From positions 1 through 40,452 of the forward strand of contig JAUXUK010000088.1 of the NCBI GenBank assembly GCA_030680805.1: a DNA stretch of 40,452 nucleotides, written 5' to 3'. The notes beneath the pieces are model-generated. The model saw only the letters and a list, made by a program, of their open reading frames with translations. It searched no databases and was not told the origin of the DNA. Below are positions 1-8,060 of this stretch, piece by piece. The position numbers were made by a program, and so were the translations under genes. The DNA is from Sulfuritalea sp. Its GTDB lineage: Bacteria > Pseudomonadota > Gammaproteobacteria > Burkholderiales > Rhodocyclaceae. Within the stretch, counting starts at the first letter, position 1; the number at the start of each line of letters is the position of its first letter.

Positions 1-1577
1 GTACCGACCTTGTAGCGCACGGCAGGCTTCAGCTTCTTGGCGTCAATGGCGACAACATAGTGCGGCTCGCCCAGCGGCACGGGCATGTCGTAGAGCAACT
101 GCATCTTGTCGCCGCTGATGTCGATCAACTGGTGGTTCTGCGGGTGCAGCGGACCGACAGGCACGAAGCGATCGATGGCCAGCTTGTTCAGCGCGACCAG
201 ATACTTGCCCTTCGGCTTCATCGAGTCACCCTCCATGGTCATCAGGTGACCGATGTTGTAGTGCACGCTGAGCTTGTCCAGCACCTTGCCTTCGCAGTAG
301 TTCCACTTGGCAACTTGCGAATCCACGTACAGCGAGGTGTAGGCCACGCAGGGCTTGCTGTCATACTGGGTATGCAAGGGACCGAGGCCCAGCGATACCT
401 GCGTATGCAGCGCGTCCTTCATGCCGATCACCGGGATGCCGTAGGCGTCCTTGGACTCGAACTTGCCGGCCTTGATCGCGGCCTGGATCTTCTCGAAGCT
501 GTACACCGAAACGTGCGTGTCGAGCTTGCCGGCAACGATGATGAACTTGCCGTCCGGGGTCACATCGACACCGTGCGGGCTCTTCGGCTCGGGGATCAGG
601 TACAGCAGGCCTTCCTTGATCGCCGTTTCCATCATGATGACCTTGTGGCCATTGATGACCTTGAAGCCCTTGCCGGCCTTGACCATCTCGGCGGCTTTCT
701 TCCAGTTCAGGACATGCAGATAGTCGGTGTCCTTGGCGGAGCAACCGGCTTCATACGGCGGACGGCCCTTCTCGATGCCGCCGACGTAACGCTCGGAACA
801 GAAGGAGTTGGTGAAGGACCAGCCTTCGGAAGCCAGCTTGCCGGCGTCCGACAGATCCTGCCAGTAGGGCGGCAGTTCGAAGGAGAACGACTCCTTGGGC
901 AGGATGCGGCCTTCCTTGCGGTCGAACTTCCAGTAGGTGACGCCGCCACGATACTTCTCGTTCATTTCCTCGAGCGGGTAGAACTTCTTGTTCTCGAGCG
1001 GCGTCGGATACTGCGCCGCCTCGATCACATATTCGGTGTTCGTCGTAACAAACGCACCGCCATGCTCGGACTTGAAGATCGGGTTAACGACGATCTGCTT
1101 GGTTTCGAAGTCGCGCAGGTCGATCACGGCCAGGCGCGGGTTGGCCTTGTCGTTGATGAAGAGGAACTGGCCGTCGTACTCGCCATTGGTCTCGGAAATG
1201 GCCGGATGATGGGTATCGCCCCAGGTGATTTCCTTGCCGTCGATGTTGCCCTGCTTCAGCACCGCCTTCGAGTTCTCGTCGAAGCCATAGCCCTGCCAGG
1301 GTTCCGGCGTAAACACGCCGATGTACTTGAGGATGCGCATCGACGGAATGCCGTAAACGATGACCTGCCCGGACTGACCACCCGAACTGAAGGTGACGAA
1401 CTCGTCGCGTTTGCCGGTTGGCACATAGGTCTTGGCCGCGGCCAGCAGATCCTGCTGACTCAAGCCGCGCGCTTTCAGCACATCGGCCAGGTTGTCGGCC
1501 GACCAGGCTGCGGTCGCCGCCAGCCCCATGCCGGCTGCCAGCAGCAGCGTGGTGGCTTGCTTGTTAAACTGCTTCAT
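1..1577 (-). CDS. nosZ: Nitrous oxide reductase, clade II (Sec-exported); 3' end beyond window
   Basis: NosZ reduces N2O to N2 in the periplasm with the CuZ and CuA copper centres, the last step of denitrification. About 525 codons are present; the C-terminal CuA domain lies beyond the left edge. The start at 1577 has GGGAG about 9 bases upstream. The N-terminus is an ordinary Sec signal (MKQFNKQATTLLLAAG, cleavage near residue 26) with no twin arginine, which marks the atypical clade II enzymes. The CuZ-type motif DTHHP is at residues 121-125, followed by SEHGGAF, EPKSPHGVDVTPDGK, GPLHTQYD, YNIGHLMTMEGDS and GPLHPQNHQ, the His-rich seven-bladed propeller. An FNR/DNR box at 1713-1726 lies about 135 bp upstream. 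The accessory genes nosD, F, Y and L would be expected past the left edge. The family call is firm; whether a C-terminal cytochrome c domain is present cannot be seen. Confidence 0.95.
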   Translation of the reverse strand, partial: MKQFNKQATTLLLAAGMGLAATAAWSADNLADVLKARGLSQQDLLAAAKTYVPTGKRDEFVTFSSGGQSGQVIVYGIPSMRILKYIGVFTPEPWQGYGFDENSKAVLKQGNIDGKEITWGDTHHPAISETNGEYDGQFLFINDKANPRLAVIDLRDFETKQIVVNPIFKSEHGGAFVTTNTEYVIEAAQYPTPLENKKFYPLEEMNEKYRGGVTYWKFDRKEGRILPKESFSFELPPYWQDLSDAGKLASEGWSFTNSFCSERYVGGIEKGRPPYEAGCSAKDTDYLHVLNWKKAAEMVKAGKGFKVINGHKVIMMETAIKEGLLYLIPEPKSPHGVDVTPDGKFIIVAGKLDTHVSVYSFEKIQAAIKAGKFESKDAYGIPVIGMKDALHTQVSLGLGPLHTQYDSKPCVAYTSLYVDSQVAKWNYCEGKVLDKLSVHYNIGHLMTMEGDSMKPKGKYLVALNKLAIDRFVPVGPLHPQNHQLIDISGDKMQLLYDMPVPLGEPHYVVAIDAKKLKPAVRYKVG

Positions 1578-1712
1578 GTTTGTCACTCCCATTTCGGTTG
1601 ATACTGCGTTGGCACAGCGTCCGATGCATCCTTGCTACCTGATCATCGCAGCGACAACTCGCCGCTGCGACAATATGCCGCACATGTTACCGCCAAAGCA
1701 AGCCGGCCGGGC

Positions 1713-1726
1713 TTGACCTAGATCAA
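1713..1726. promoter_or_regulatory. FNR/DNR-type box in the nosZ divergent promoter region
   Basis: The sequence TTGACCTAGATCAA fits the TTGAN-N4-NTCAA dyad bound by FNR, DNR and NnrR regulators, which respond to low oxygen or nitric oxide. Its centre is about 142 bp before the nosZ start and about 66 bp before the divergent gene at 1786, so it could serve either or both. The site was read directly; which regulator binds is inference. Confidence 0.7.
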
Positions 1727-1785
1727 ATGCCGCAACACATCAATCCCCTGAATGAAGACATAGCCGACATCGAGAAAGCATCACC

Positions 1786-2256
1786 TTGAAACTCAGCAAT
1801 TCCCACCTGATCAGCGCGGCGATGATCGTCGCCCTGATTGCCACGGCCATCATCGGCCACCACTTTTCGCCGCTGCTGCTGCCGAAGGCCGATGTGGCGG
1901 GTATGCCGCAGCCCGGTTGCGACCTGCAACAGAGAGCTTGTTCGGCCACGTTGCCCAACGGCGGACGAATCGAGTTCTCGATCACACCGCGGCCGATACC
2001 GTTTCTTCAGGCATTGCGCACCGAAGTGACGGTCTCCGGAATCGAGGCCAGCAAAGTCGTGGTGGACTTTGCCGGCGAGACCATGAACATGGGCTACAAC
2101 CGCAGCGAACTGACCGCGTCAGGCTCCGGGCACTATTCGGGCGAAACCTCGCTGCCTGTCTGCGTTTCCGGCGGCATGACCTGGGTGGCGACGGTCATCA
2201 TCGAAACCGACCGGCAGCGGATTGCCGTGCCCTACCGATTCGACGTGGGGCACTGA
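1786..2256 (+). CDS. Small membrane-anchored periplasmic protein, FixH/YtkA-like
   Basis: This is a 156-residue protein starting at TTG with a weak GAGAAAG ribosome site; no in-frame ATG lies upstream. It has one N-terminal membrane segment (about residues 8-28) and then a soluble periplasmic domain. Visible features are a Cys pair (PGCDLQQRACSA), a beta-rich stretch with MNMGYNRSEL, and a late Cys in SLPVCVSGGMTWVATVIIE. The plan of one helix plus an immunoglobulin-like domain with a Met-rich MNMG segment recalls FixH/YtkA-like proteins and small copper-handling proteins. It diverges from nosZ over a shared FNR-type box, so a role in NosZ maturation or respiration is plausible but not shown. 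It ends at a large hairpin shared with regA. The gene looks real from codon use; the function is unknown. Confidence 0.6.
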   Translation: MKLSNSHLISAAMIVALIATAIIGHHFSPLLLPKADVAGMPQPGCDLQQRACSATLPNGGRIEFSITPRPIPFLQALRTEVTVSGIEASKVVVDFAGETMNMGYNRSELTASGSGHYSGETSLPVCVSGGMTWVATVIIETDRQRIAVPYRFDVGH

Positions 2257-2267
2257 TGATGCCCCTG

Positions 2268-2312
2268 CGGAGTGGGCTAAGCCCGCAAACGACGCGGGCA
2301 AAGCCACTCCGG
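2268..2312. terminator. Large hairpin between convergent genes, probable bidirectional terminator
   Basis: GGAGTGGGCTAAGCCCGC is answered by GCGGGCAAAGCCACTCC after a seven-base loop, giving a long, nearly perfect stem. It lies between the plus-strand gene ending at 2256 and regA ending at 2330, so it can stop transcription from both sides. There is no clear T-run. Confidence 0.55.
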
Positions 2313-2329
2313 ATGACGCGGCATCGGCG

Positions 2330-2884
2330 CTACTGTTTGGCCGGCCGCTTCAGCAGCTTGCGCTGCAAGGTGCGGCGGTGCATGTTGAGTGCGCGCGCGG
2401 TGGACGAGATATTGCCCTTGTGCTCGCGCAGGACGCGCTGGATGTGCTCCCATTCCATGCGATCCACCGACATCGGTACCGACGGGATCTCTGCTGTGGT
2501 GCCGGTCGCAGGCACTGCCTCATCGCCTTGAAGCTCGTGGCTGAACGCCCGCAGCAAGGTATCTACGTCGACCGGCTTGGCCAGGTACTGCACGGCGCCC
2601 AGCTTGATCGCATCGACCGCCGTGGTGATGCTGGCGTAGCCGGTCAGAACGACAATCCGGCACGCGGCATTGAGCTCCCGCAAGCGGGGAATCAAGGTCA
2701 GCCCCGACGCGCCGTCGAGATTCAGATCCAGCACCACCCAGTCCGGCGCGGATGCCTGCGCCAGGCCAAGCGCAGACGCTACGCTTTTCGCGGCCTGAGC
2801 CTCGTAGCCGCGCCGCTTCAACGCACGCAACAGCGTTGCGCTGAAGGTATCGTCGTCCTCGATGATCAATATGCTTTCGTTCAT
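2330..2884 (-). CDS. regA: RegA/PrrA/ActR-family redox response regulator
   Basis: This is the DNA-binding response regulator partner of RegB, controlling respiratory and redox genes. Residues 1-120 are a receiver domain: acidic pocket IIEDDDTF, phospho-acceptor Asp near residue 53 in VVLDLNLDG, the TGYAS switch region and the Lys in YLAKPVD. A linker leads to a C-terminal Fis-type helix-turn-helix with the RegA hallmark MHRRTLQRKL. The start at 2884 has GGGAACGA just upstream. Another ATG at 2905 overlaps the regB stop as ATGA and would add seven residues. Either way the gene is translationally coupled to regB. Its place between nos and nir suggests it regulates them, which is inference. Confidence 0.9.
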   Translation of the reverse strand: MNESILIIEDDDTFSATLLRALKRRGYEAQAAKSVASALGLAQASAPDWVVLDLNLDGASGLTLIPRLRELNAACRIVVLTGYASITTAVDAIKLGAVQYLAKPVDVDTLLRAFSHELQGDEAVPATGTTAEIPSVPMSVDRMEWEHIQRVLREHKGNISSTARALNMHRRTLQRKLLKRPAKQ

Positions 2885-2901
2885 TTCGTTCCCGTTTCCC
2901 G

Positions 2902-4170
2902 TCATGCCCCGCTTTGGCGTGCGATCGGCAACTCGATGGAGACCCGACCTCCGCCGCCCGGAGGATTGTCCAGCACGATTCGGCCGCCGAGTCGCTCGAT
3001 CGACGAAAACGCCAGTAGCAGTCCGATGCCGGCACCCCCGTTGCTCGCCGGCAACGGCACCCTTCCCGCCCGCGCCAGCACGTGGTCCGCAAACCCCGGA
3101 CCGCCGTCGGTAATCACTATGCGCAGCCGGTCTTCGGCGCAGGCAAGCGCGATGCCAATATCCCCGGCACCGGCGTCCGCAGCATTGTTGAGAAGGTTGA
3201 GCAGGGCCTGCTCCAGCGTCGCGTCGATCACGATCTGCGGCGCGCTTGCGGTGTTCTCAAGCGTCAGCGTGCTGCTCGCCCGGGGCCGCATGGCGTGCCA
3301 GCGCGCACGAAGCGCTTGCAGCCAGAGCCCCGCATCCTGTGCCTGAAGCTGCTCGGGCCGCAAGCTTCCCGTTCTCTCCGCCAGGCTGCTGATGATGGCT
3401 TTGCAGGCGGCCAGCTGTTTCTGCACCAGGACCAGGTCTTCGCGCGCCTCGGCCGACAACCCGGCTTCCCGCTCCAGTTCGCCCACCAGCACGGCGATCG
3501 TTGCCAAGGGGGTACCCAGTTCATGCGCCGCACCGGCGGCCAGGGACCCGAGCGCGACCACCCGCTCGTCGCGCAAGGCCTGTTCCCGTGCCGCCGCAAG
3601 ATGGCGGTCTCGCTCGCGGATCGACGCCGTCATGCGCGCCACGAACCAGGCGATCATGGCCGCCGACACCACAAAGGTGAGCCACATGCCGGCCAGGTGC
3701 AGGCGCGCCGCACGCTCGGCGTCGCCCACCGAAAGCGGCAGGAACTGCCACATCAACAGGGAATAGAGTCCCACAGCCAGCAGCGCAACGGCAGCGGTGA
3801 ATCTTCCGGGCAAAGACAGCGCGGCAACGGCGACCGGCACCAGCAGCAGCGAAATCAGCGGATTCGCGGCGCCTCCCGACAGGTACAACAGGATCGCCAG
3901 CGCCACCAGGTCGACGCACAACTGGCCGCACAGCTCGCCGGCGCCCACCGGCTCATCCACGTCCGTGCGCCACTGGAGATAGGCATTGAACCCCGCCATC
4001 AGCCCGACCACGGCGAACATGGGGAGTTGCGGCAGGGAGATGTCGAGCAAAGTCGGCGCTGACGATACGGCGATCGCGACGGCCGCCAGCAGCCACCAGC
4101 GCAGCGTCAACGTGCGGCGCAGATCGAGTTGCAGATTGGAACTGCCATCGGCAGTAGTAAAATTTGTCAC
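2902..4170 (-). CDS. regB: RegB/PrrB/ActS-family redox sensor histidine kinase
   Basis: This membrane sensor kinase phosphorylates RegA. The first 180 residues hold about six membrane helices. The periplasm-side quinone motif reads GGAANPL (about residues 99-105), against the usual GGXXNPF. The H-box AAGAAHELGTPLATI places the phospho-His near residue 217. A Cys in QLAACKAII (about 257) matches the redox-active Cys known in RegB. The ATP-binding domain has LLNNAADAG, ITDGGPGF and GAGIGLLLA. I chose GTG at 4170, because longer reading would run into the divergent cytochrome gene starting at 4257; the exact start is uncertain. regA follows with overlap. The antisense strand at 4049-4073 carries one copy of the 25-bp dispersed motif. 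Confidence 0.9.
   Translation of the reverse strand: MTNFTTADGSSNLQLDLRRTLTLRWWLLAAVAIAVSSAPTLLDISLPQLPMFAVVGLMAGFNAYLQWRTDVDEPVGAGELCGQLCVDLVALAILLYLSGGAANPLISLLLVPVAVAALSLPGRFTAAVALLAVGLYSLLMWQFLPLSVGDAERAARLHLAGMWLTFVVSAAMIAWFVARMTASIRERDRHLAAAREQALRDERVVALGSLAAGAAHELGTPLATIAVLVGELEREAGLSAEAREDLVLVQKQLAACKAIISSLAERTGSLRPEQLQAQDAGLWLQALRARWHAMRPRASSTLTLENTASAPQIVIDATLEQALLNLLNNAADAGAGDIGIALACAEDRLRIVITDGGPGFADHVLARAGRVPLPASNGGAGIGLLLAFSSIERLGGRIVLDNPPGGGGRVSIELPIARQSGA
4049..4073 (+). repeat. 25-bp dispersed motif, copy 1 (inside regB)
   Basis: It matches the window consensus: the block AAAGTCGGCGCTG, then five variable bases (ACGAT here), then ACGGCGA. It differs from the commonest version at two of 25 positions. 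It lies antisense to regB, whose protein reads AVSSAPTL here. Confidence 0.7.
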
Positions 4171-4256
4171 GGGCGAATTATCCGGTATCGATCGAGGAAA
4201 AGCGCGCCCCGCGACTGCGACAATGCGTCGCACCACCCTGTTCATGGACGGAAGCA

Positions 4257-4910
4257 ATGAGAATACGTTTTCTGTTGGCGCTGCTGACACTCGGCATCGG
4301 CAGCTTCGCAGGTGCCCAGAACCTCGAGAAGGGCAAGGAGATCAACGCCACCTGCGCCGGCTGCCACAGCGATCTGGGCCAGGGCGGGTCGCGCGGCGAA
4401 TACCCGCGCCTCGCCGGTCAGCAGGTCAAGTACCTGGAATCACAGCTCAAGGCGTTTCGCGCCCGCACCCGAGTGAATATTCCGATGTATCCCTACACCC
4501 AGGAACGGGAACTGCCTGACGAAGACATCAAGGACGTCTCCGCCTACCTGGCTTCCATCGAGCTGCCTACCAAATGGCCGGTATTCAAGGACAGCGACGA
4601 TGCCCTGACGCGCCTGACCCTGACCGAACGCGTCATGATCATCCCGCGGGTGGCCGGCAACCTGGCCAACGGCGAAGCCATATACCAGAAGCAGTGCGTC
4701 ACCTGCCATGGCAAGACCGGGCTGGGGCGTGGCATGTTCCCGATGCTGGTCGGCCAATACACGAGCTACCTGAAACGGCAGATGGAGTTGTACGTCAAGG
4801 GTGAACGGCCGCACGACGAGGAAGCAATCGGTGGAGTGCTCAACAAGCTCAGGGAAGCGGACATGCAGGATATCCTGGCCTACATCACCACCCTTCAGGA
4901 ACAGCAGTAG
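4257..4910 (+). CDS. Diheme cytochrome c, c4-like, periplasmic
   Basis: This is a 217-residue exported electron carrier. The start at 4257 has GGACGGAAG upstream and gives a good Sec signal (MRIRFLLALLTLGIGSFAGA). Two CxxCH heme sites, CAGCH near residue 33 and CVTCH near residue 147, define two similar class I domains, each with a later Met (NIPMYPY and GMFPML) that could be the sixth heme ligand. Cytochromes of the c4/c553 type pass electrons from the bc1 complex to terminal reductases. It diverges from regB and converges on nirH, so it is not in the nir operon. It could supply NirS or NosZ, but this is inference. Confidence 0.85.
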   Translation: MRIRFLLALLTLGIGSFAGAQNLEKGKEINATCAGCHSDLGQGGSRGEYPRLAGQQVKYLESQLKAFRARTRVNIPMYPYTQERELPDEDIKDVSAYLASIELPTKWPVFKDSDDALTRLTLTERVMIIPRVAGNLANGEAIYQKQCVTCHGKTGLGRGMFPMLVGQYTSYLKRQMELYVKGERPHDEEAIGGVLNKLREADMQDILAYITTLQEQQ

Positions 4911-4920
4911 CGGCAATCCT

Positions 4921-5403
4921 TCAGCCGGAAATCCGCAGTCCTGTCTTCTTGAGGATGGCGGTGCTGTAGAGAATGTCGTGCGCCCGGCAGGCATCGCCGA
5001 GCAGTACCGCGATCTCCGCCACGCGGGCGGCAACCTCTTCCCGGTTCTGGCTATGCACCATGGCGAACAGGTTGTAGGGCCAGTCCGGCAGGCGGCGCGG
5101 ACGCCGATAGCAGTGGGTGACGAAAGCCAGCGCGCCGACCTGCGCGCCGAGTTCGTCGATGCGGGCATCGTCGACATCCCATACCGACATGCCGTTGGCC
5201 GTGTAGCCGATGGCGTAATGGTTCGGCACGGCGCCGATGCGGCGGATGACGCCGGTTTCCAGCATGCGTTGCAGGCGGGCGATGACCTCGTCGCCGGCGA
5301 TGCCGAGTTCGTTGCCGATCGCGTCGTAGGGGCGGGATACGCGCGGCAGGCCGGCCTGGGTGGCGACGATCAGGCGCCGGTCGAGGGCATCAAGTTCAGG
5401 CAT
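4921..5403 (-). CDS. nirH: Siroheme decarboxylase subunit NirH (AsnC/Lrp-like)
   Basis: NirDLGH proteins remove the acetate carboxyls of siroheme to give 12,18-didecarboxysiroheme, an early step of heme d1 synthesis for NirS. This 160-residue protein has an N-terminal winged helix (LDRRLIVATQAGLP...) and an AsnC-type ligand domain with the family signature THCYRRPRRLPDWPYNLF at about residue 95 and MVHSQ after it. Its start overlaps the nirG stop by 8 bp, so translation is coupled. It is the last gene of the nir operon in this window; no nirJ, nirE or nirN follows. Confidence 0.87.
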   Translation of the reverse strand: MPELDALDRRLIVATQAGLPRVSRPYDAIGNELGIAGDEVIARLQRMLETGVIRRIGAVPNHYAIGYTANGMSVWDVDDARIDELGAQVGALAFVTHCYRRPRRLPDWPYNLFAMVHSQNREEVAARVAEIAVLLGDACRAHDILYSTAILKKTGLRISG

Positions 5404-5869
5404 GGAGCTTCATTTCCACAAAGTACTCGCGTTCCTTGGGGAAGGGAAACACCGGCAGCCCGGTCGCTGTTTCGATCGCCGCCACGGTCCGGGCGATGCC
5501 CTCGGGCGTCGCGGTCGCCAGCACGAACCACATGTTGAGGGCGTGCTCGCGGCGGTAGTTGTGCGCCACTTCGGGAAAGGCATTGACCTGCGCGTTGACG
5601 CGCTCGAAGTCCGCCTCCGGCACTTTCATCGCGGCGAGTACGAATGCCCCGCCGGCGCGCTCGATCTGGAACATCGGCCCGAAGCGCGTCAATACGCGGC
5701 GCTCGAGCATGGCATCGAGCCGTCGCAGCAATTCGCTCTCGTCCATACCCAGCGTTTCGGCCACCTGGCGGTAGGGTTCCGGCACCAGCGGAAAATCGCC
5801 CTGCAAGGCGTTGATCAGATCGCGGTCGATGTCGTCCGGCGCCGCCAACGCCGCCGCCGCGTCACGCAT
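5396..5869 (-). CDS. nirG: Siroheme decarboxylase subunit NirG (AsnC/Lrp-like)
   Basis: This is a 157-residue paralogue of the other NirDLGH proteins. After a short leader comes the winged-helix part (LINALQGDFPLVPEPYRQVA), then the ligand-binding half with FGPMF and VAHNYRREHALNMWFVLAT, the signature of the NirD/NirG branch in contrast to the THCYRRPRRLPDWPYN of NirL/NirH. The start at 5869 gives an 8-bp overlap with the nirDL stop; a longer reading from 5926 would duplicate nirDL sequence in another frame and is less likely. It probably pairs with NirH. Confidence 0.85.
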   Translation of the reverse strand: MRDAAAALAAPDDIDRDLINALQGDFPLVPEPYRQVAETLGMDESELLRRLDAMLERRVLTRFGPMFQIERAGGAFVLAAMKVPEADFERVNAQVNAFPEVAHNYRREHALNMWFVLATATPEGIARTVAAIETATGLPVFPFPKEREYFVEMKLHA

Positions 5870-6872
5870 CGGAGGGGCCGTTCGCCTGGTCTCCGGATGC
5901 CGCCATCTCGGCGAAATAGCGCGCACCGCACTGCTTGAAGCGACGCGTCGAGAACAGCACCGTCGCCGCAGCGCCGGCCATGGCGGCGAGGCGGTCGATC
6001 ACCGGCTGCGCGTCTTCGCGCGAACGGCCATGCACCATGCAATAGAGGTTGTAGGGCCAGTCCGGCAAGCGACGCGTGCGGCGATAGCACAGCGTGACAC
6101 CGGGTTCCGCGGCGAGCTGCAGTCCGATGCGATCCACTTCTGCATCGGGCAGGTCGAACACCACCATGGCATTGGCGCGGTAGCCCAGTTCGTGGTGGCG
6201 CACGACGATGCCGAAGCGCTTGATCAGGCCCTCGTCCAGCCAGCCGGCAATCCGCGCAAGGACCTCGTCCTCGCTCATGCCGGCGCGTTCGCCGAGTCGT
6301 GCGAAGGGCCGCGACACCAGTTCCAGACCGGGCTGCAGCGCGGCGATCAAAGCCTTCTCGGCAGCATCCGGTTCGCGCGCCGGCGTGCCGGGGAGCTTGG
6401 CGTGATGCTTGTGCGCCGACTTCAGGTCGAAGCCGAGGTCGATGTGGTATTCCTGTTCCAGCGGCAGCGAGATGACGGCGCAACCGGTCTCCCGCTCGAT
6501 CGCGCGCAAGGCGTTGTCCAGCGTCGCCTGATCGGCCGCCGTGGCGACGAACCAGAGGTTGAACCGGTGCTCGCGCTGGTAGTTGTGATTGACTTCCGGG
6601 CGGGCGCTGACCAGTGCGGCGATGCGTTCGATCTCCGCCGCCGGCGCAGCGAGTGCCGCCAGCGTCGAGGCGCCGATCCGGCGCGGCGCCAGCACGGCGC
6701 CGGCGCGGCTGATGGCGCCACGCGCCTGCAGGCGCTCGAGTGCGGCCAGAACCGCCGTCTCGCCAGCGCCGACTTTTCGTCCGAGTTCGGCAAACGGTTG
6801 CGCAACGATGGGGAAATCCCGCTGCCAGTCGTTGAGCAGCGAAAATTCGAGCGGCGAGTAGGGCGAGTCCAT
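5862..6872 (-). CDS. nirDL: Fused siroheme decarboxylase NirDL
   Basis: This 336-residue protein joins two AsnC-like units. Residues 1-150 match NirD (winged helix DFPIVAQPFAELG, then NHNYQREHRFNLWFVATA). Residues about 165-325 match NirL (FARLGERAGMSEDEV, then CYRRTRRLPDWPYNLYCMVHG). The fusion is known in several denitrifiers and forms a complete siroheme decarboxylase unit. AGGAAA lies before the start, 12 bases after nirF. The DNA at 6752-6776 is one copy of the 25-bp dispersed motif, read here as KVGAGETA, the same frame used by the cobT copy. Confidence 0.92.
   Translation of the reverse strand: MDSPYSPLEFSLLNDWQRDFPIVAQPFAELGRKVGAGETAVLAALERLQARGAISRAGAVLAPRRIGASTLAALAAPAAEIERIAALVSARPEVNHNYQREHRFNLWFVATAADQATLDNALRAIERETGCAVISLPLEQEYHIDLGFDLKSAHKHHAKLPGTPAREPDAAEKALIAALQPGLELVSRPFARLGERAGMSEDEVLARIAGWLDEGLIKRFGIVVRHHELGYRANAMVVFDLPDAEVDRIGLQLAAEPGVTLCYRRTRRLPDWPYNLYCMVHGRSREDAQPVIDRLAAMAGAAATVLFSTRRFKQCGARYFAEMAASGDQANGPSDA
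6752..6776 (-). repeat. 25-bp dispersed motif, copy 2 (inside nirDL)
   Basis: Read on the minus strand it has the conserved AAAGTCGGCGCTG block and the ACGGCG block, with GCGAG between them. It differs from the commonest version at three of 25 positions. Confidence 0.65.
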
Positions 6873-6884
6873 GGCGAGTGTTTC

Positions 6885-8060
6885 CTAGAATCCGATGCGA
6901 GCGGCACGACTGGTGAAAAAGATGCCGGAGGGAGCCTCCGCGGGAATCTCGCCGAGCCGGGCGAAATTGCGCGTGTCATAGATCACGACGCGATTGTCGT
7001 CGCGCGCCGAAAGCCAGACGGCCTCGCCGCGCGGCGTGAATTCCATGTGCAACACGGCCTTGCCCGGCTGCAGGGTCTGGATAATCTTGCCCGTCAGCGT
7101 ATCGATCACCTGCACCCAGCCGTTGTCGGGGAAGGCGAAGTTCACCCAGACCTGGCGCCCGTCGGGGCTGGCCATGACGAACACGGGCTGGCCCTTGACC
7201 GCGACACGGCCGGTTTCCTGCCAGGTCGTCGCGTCGGCCACCAGCACCTCGTTGCGGCCGATCGCCGGCAGCCAGGCACGTCCGGCGGCCATGGACCAGC
7301 CGCGCAGGTGCGGCATCTTGAACACCGGCAGTTTTTCTTCGCCGCGACCGTATTTTTCGAGGATCTTGCGCGAGCCCTTTTCCGGCTGCCAGAGGTCGAG
7401 CAGGGCAACACCGTCCTCGCCGAACAGGCCGGCAAGGTAATGGCGGCCGTTGGGCGTCACGAGGCCGTCATAGGGCTGCTGGCCGGCCGGGAAACGCTGC
7501 GTGACGGGCTTCTTCGGATCGGAAAAATCGCTGACCCAGATTTCGCCGCCGTCGAACAACGCGTAGGCGAACTTGTTGCCCGGCACGTCGGCGAGGCCGA
7601 CCACCTTGGAGAACTGGCCCGGCGCGTATTCGGCCGGGACTTCGGACAGGAATTCCAGCGTTTCCGAATCGAAAGCCTTGATGCCGCCCGGCGTGTAGTT
7701 CTGCGCGACGACGATGCGGCCGTCCTGCGAAATCGAACCGCCGATGGCATTGCCCGATTGCATGACGCGCTTGACGATGTAGGCGTCGAGAAGGTCGATC
7801 TTCGTCAATCCGCCGTCGCGGCCGAAGACATAGGCATAACGCGCGTCGCGCGAATACACCACCGAGGCGTGCGAAAGGTCGCCAAGGCCGCCGATGCGCG
7901 CATAGGCGGAACGCGAGGAGGTATTCACCAGCGTGACATGGCCGCTGGCGCGCTCGATCACCAGCCCGAGGTCGCCGGTGCCGCGCACGGGCGTGCCGGC
8001 ACAGGCGGCGAGCAGCAGCGCCAGCAGGCCAAGCAACAAAAATTGAAATGTATGCCTCAT
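6885..8060 (-). CDS. nirF: Heme d1 biosynthesis protein NirF (lipoprotein)
   Basis: NirF is a periplasmic beta-propeller that binds heme d1 precursors and acts late in heme d1 synthesis, as dihydro-heme d1 dehydrogenase. The start at 8060 overlaps the nirC stop as ATGA. The N-terminus is a lipoprotein signal (FQFLLLGLLALLLAAC) with lipobox LAAC, so it should be membrane-tethered. The body is a WD40-like propeller with repeated GYVxLIDL/VIDTLTG blades and the family stretches VYSRDARYAYVFGRDGG, QNYTPGGIKAFD and KMPHLRGWSM. The length (about 391 residues) fits the family. Its neighbours nirC and nirDL support the call. Confidence 0.92.
   Translation of the reverse strand: MRHTFQFLLLGLLALLLAACAGTPVRGTGDLGLVIERASGHVTLVNTSSRSAYARIGGLGDLSHASVVYSRDARYAYVFGRDGGLTKIDLLDAYIVKRVMQSGNAIGGSISQDGRIVVAQNYTPGGIKAFDSETLEFLSEVPAEYAPGQFSKVVGLADVPGNKFAYALFDGGEIWVSDFSDPKKPVTQRFPAGQQPYDGLVTPNGRHYLAGLFGEDGVALLDLWQPEKGSRKILEKYGRGEEKLPVFKMPHLRGWSMAAGRAWLPAIGRNEVLVADATTWQETGRVAVKGQPVFVMASPDGRQVWVNFAFPDNGWVQVIDTLTGKIIQTLQPGKAVLHMEFTPRGEAVWLSARDDNRVVIYDTRNFARLGEIPAEAPSGIFFTSRAARIGF

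Noticed and set aside
60..1601. Long plus-strand open frame opposite nosZ
   Set aside because: It is antisense to a clear NosZ with all family motifs; its translation is low-complexity His/Val/Leu/Arg-rich, typical of a high-GC shadow frame.
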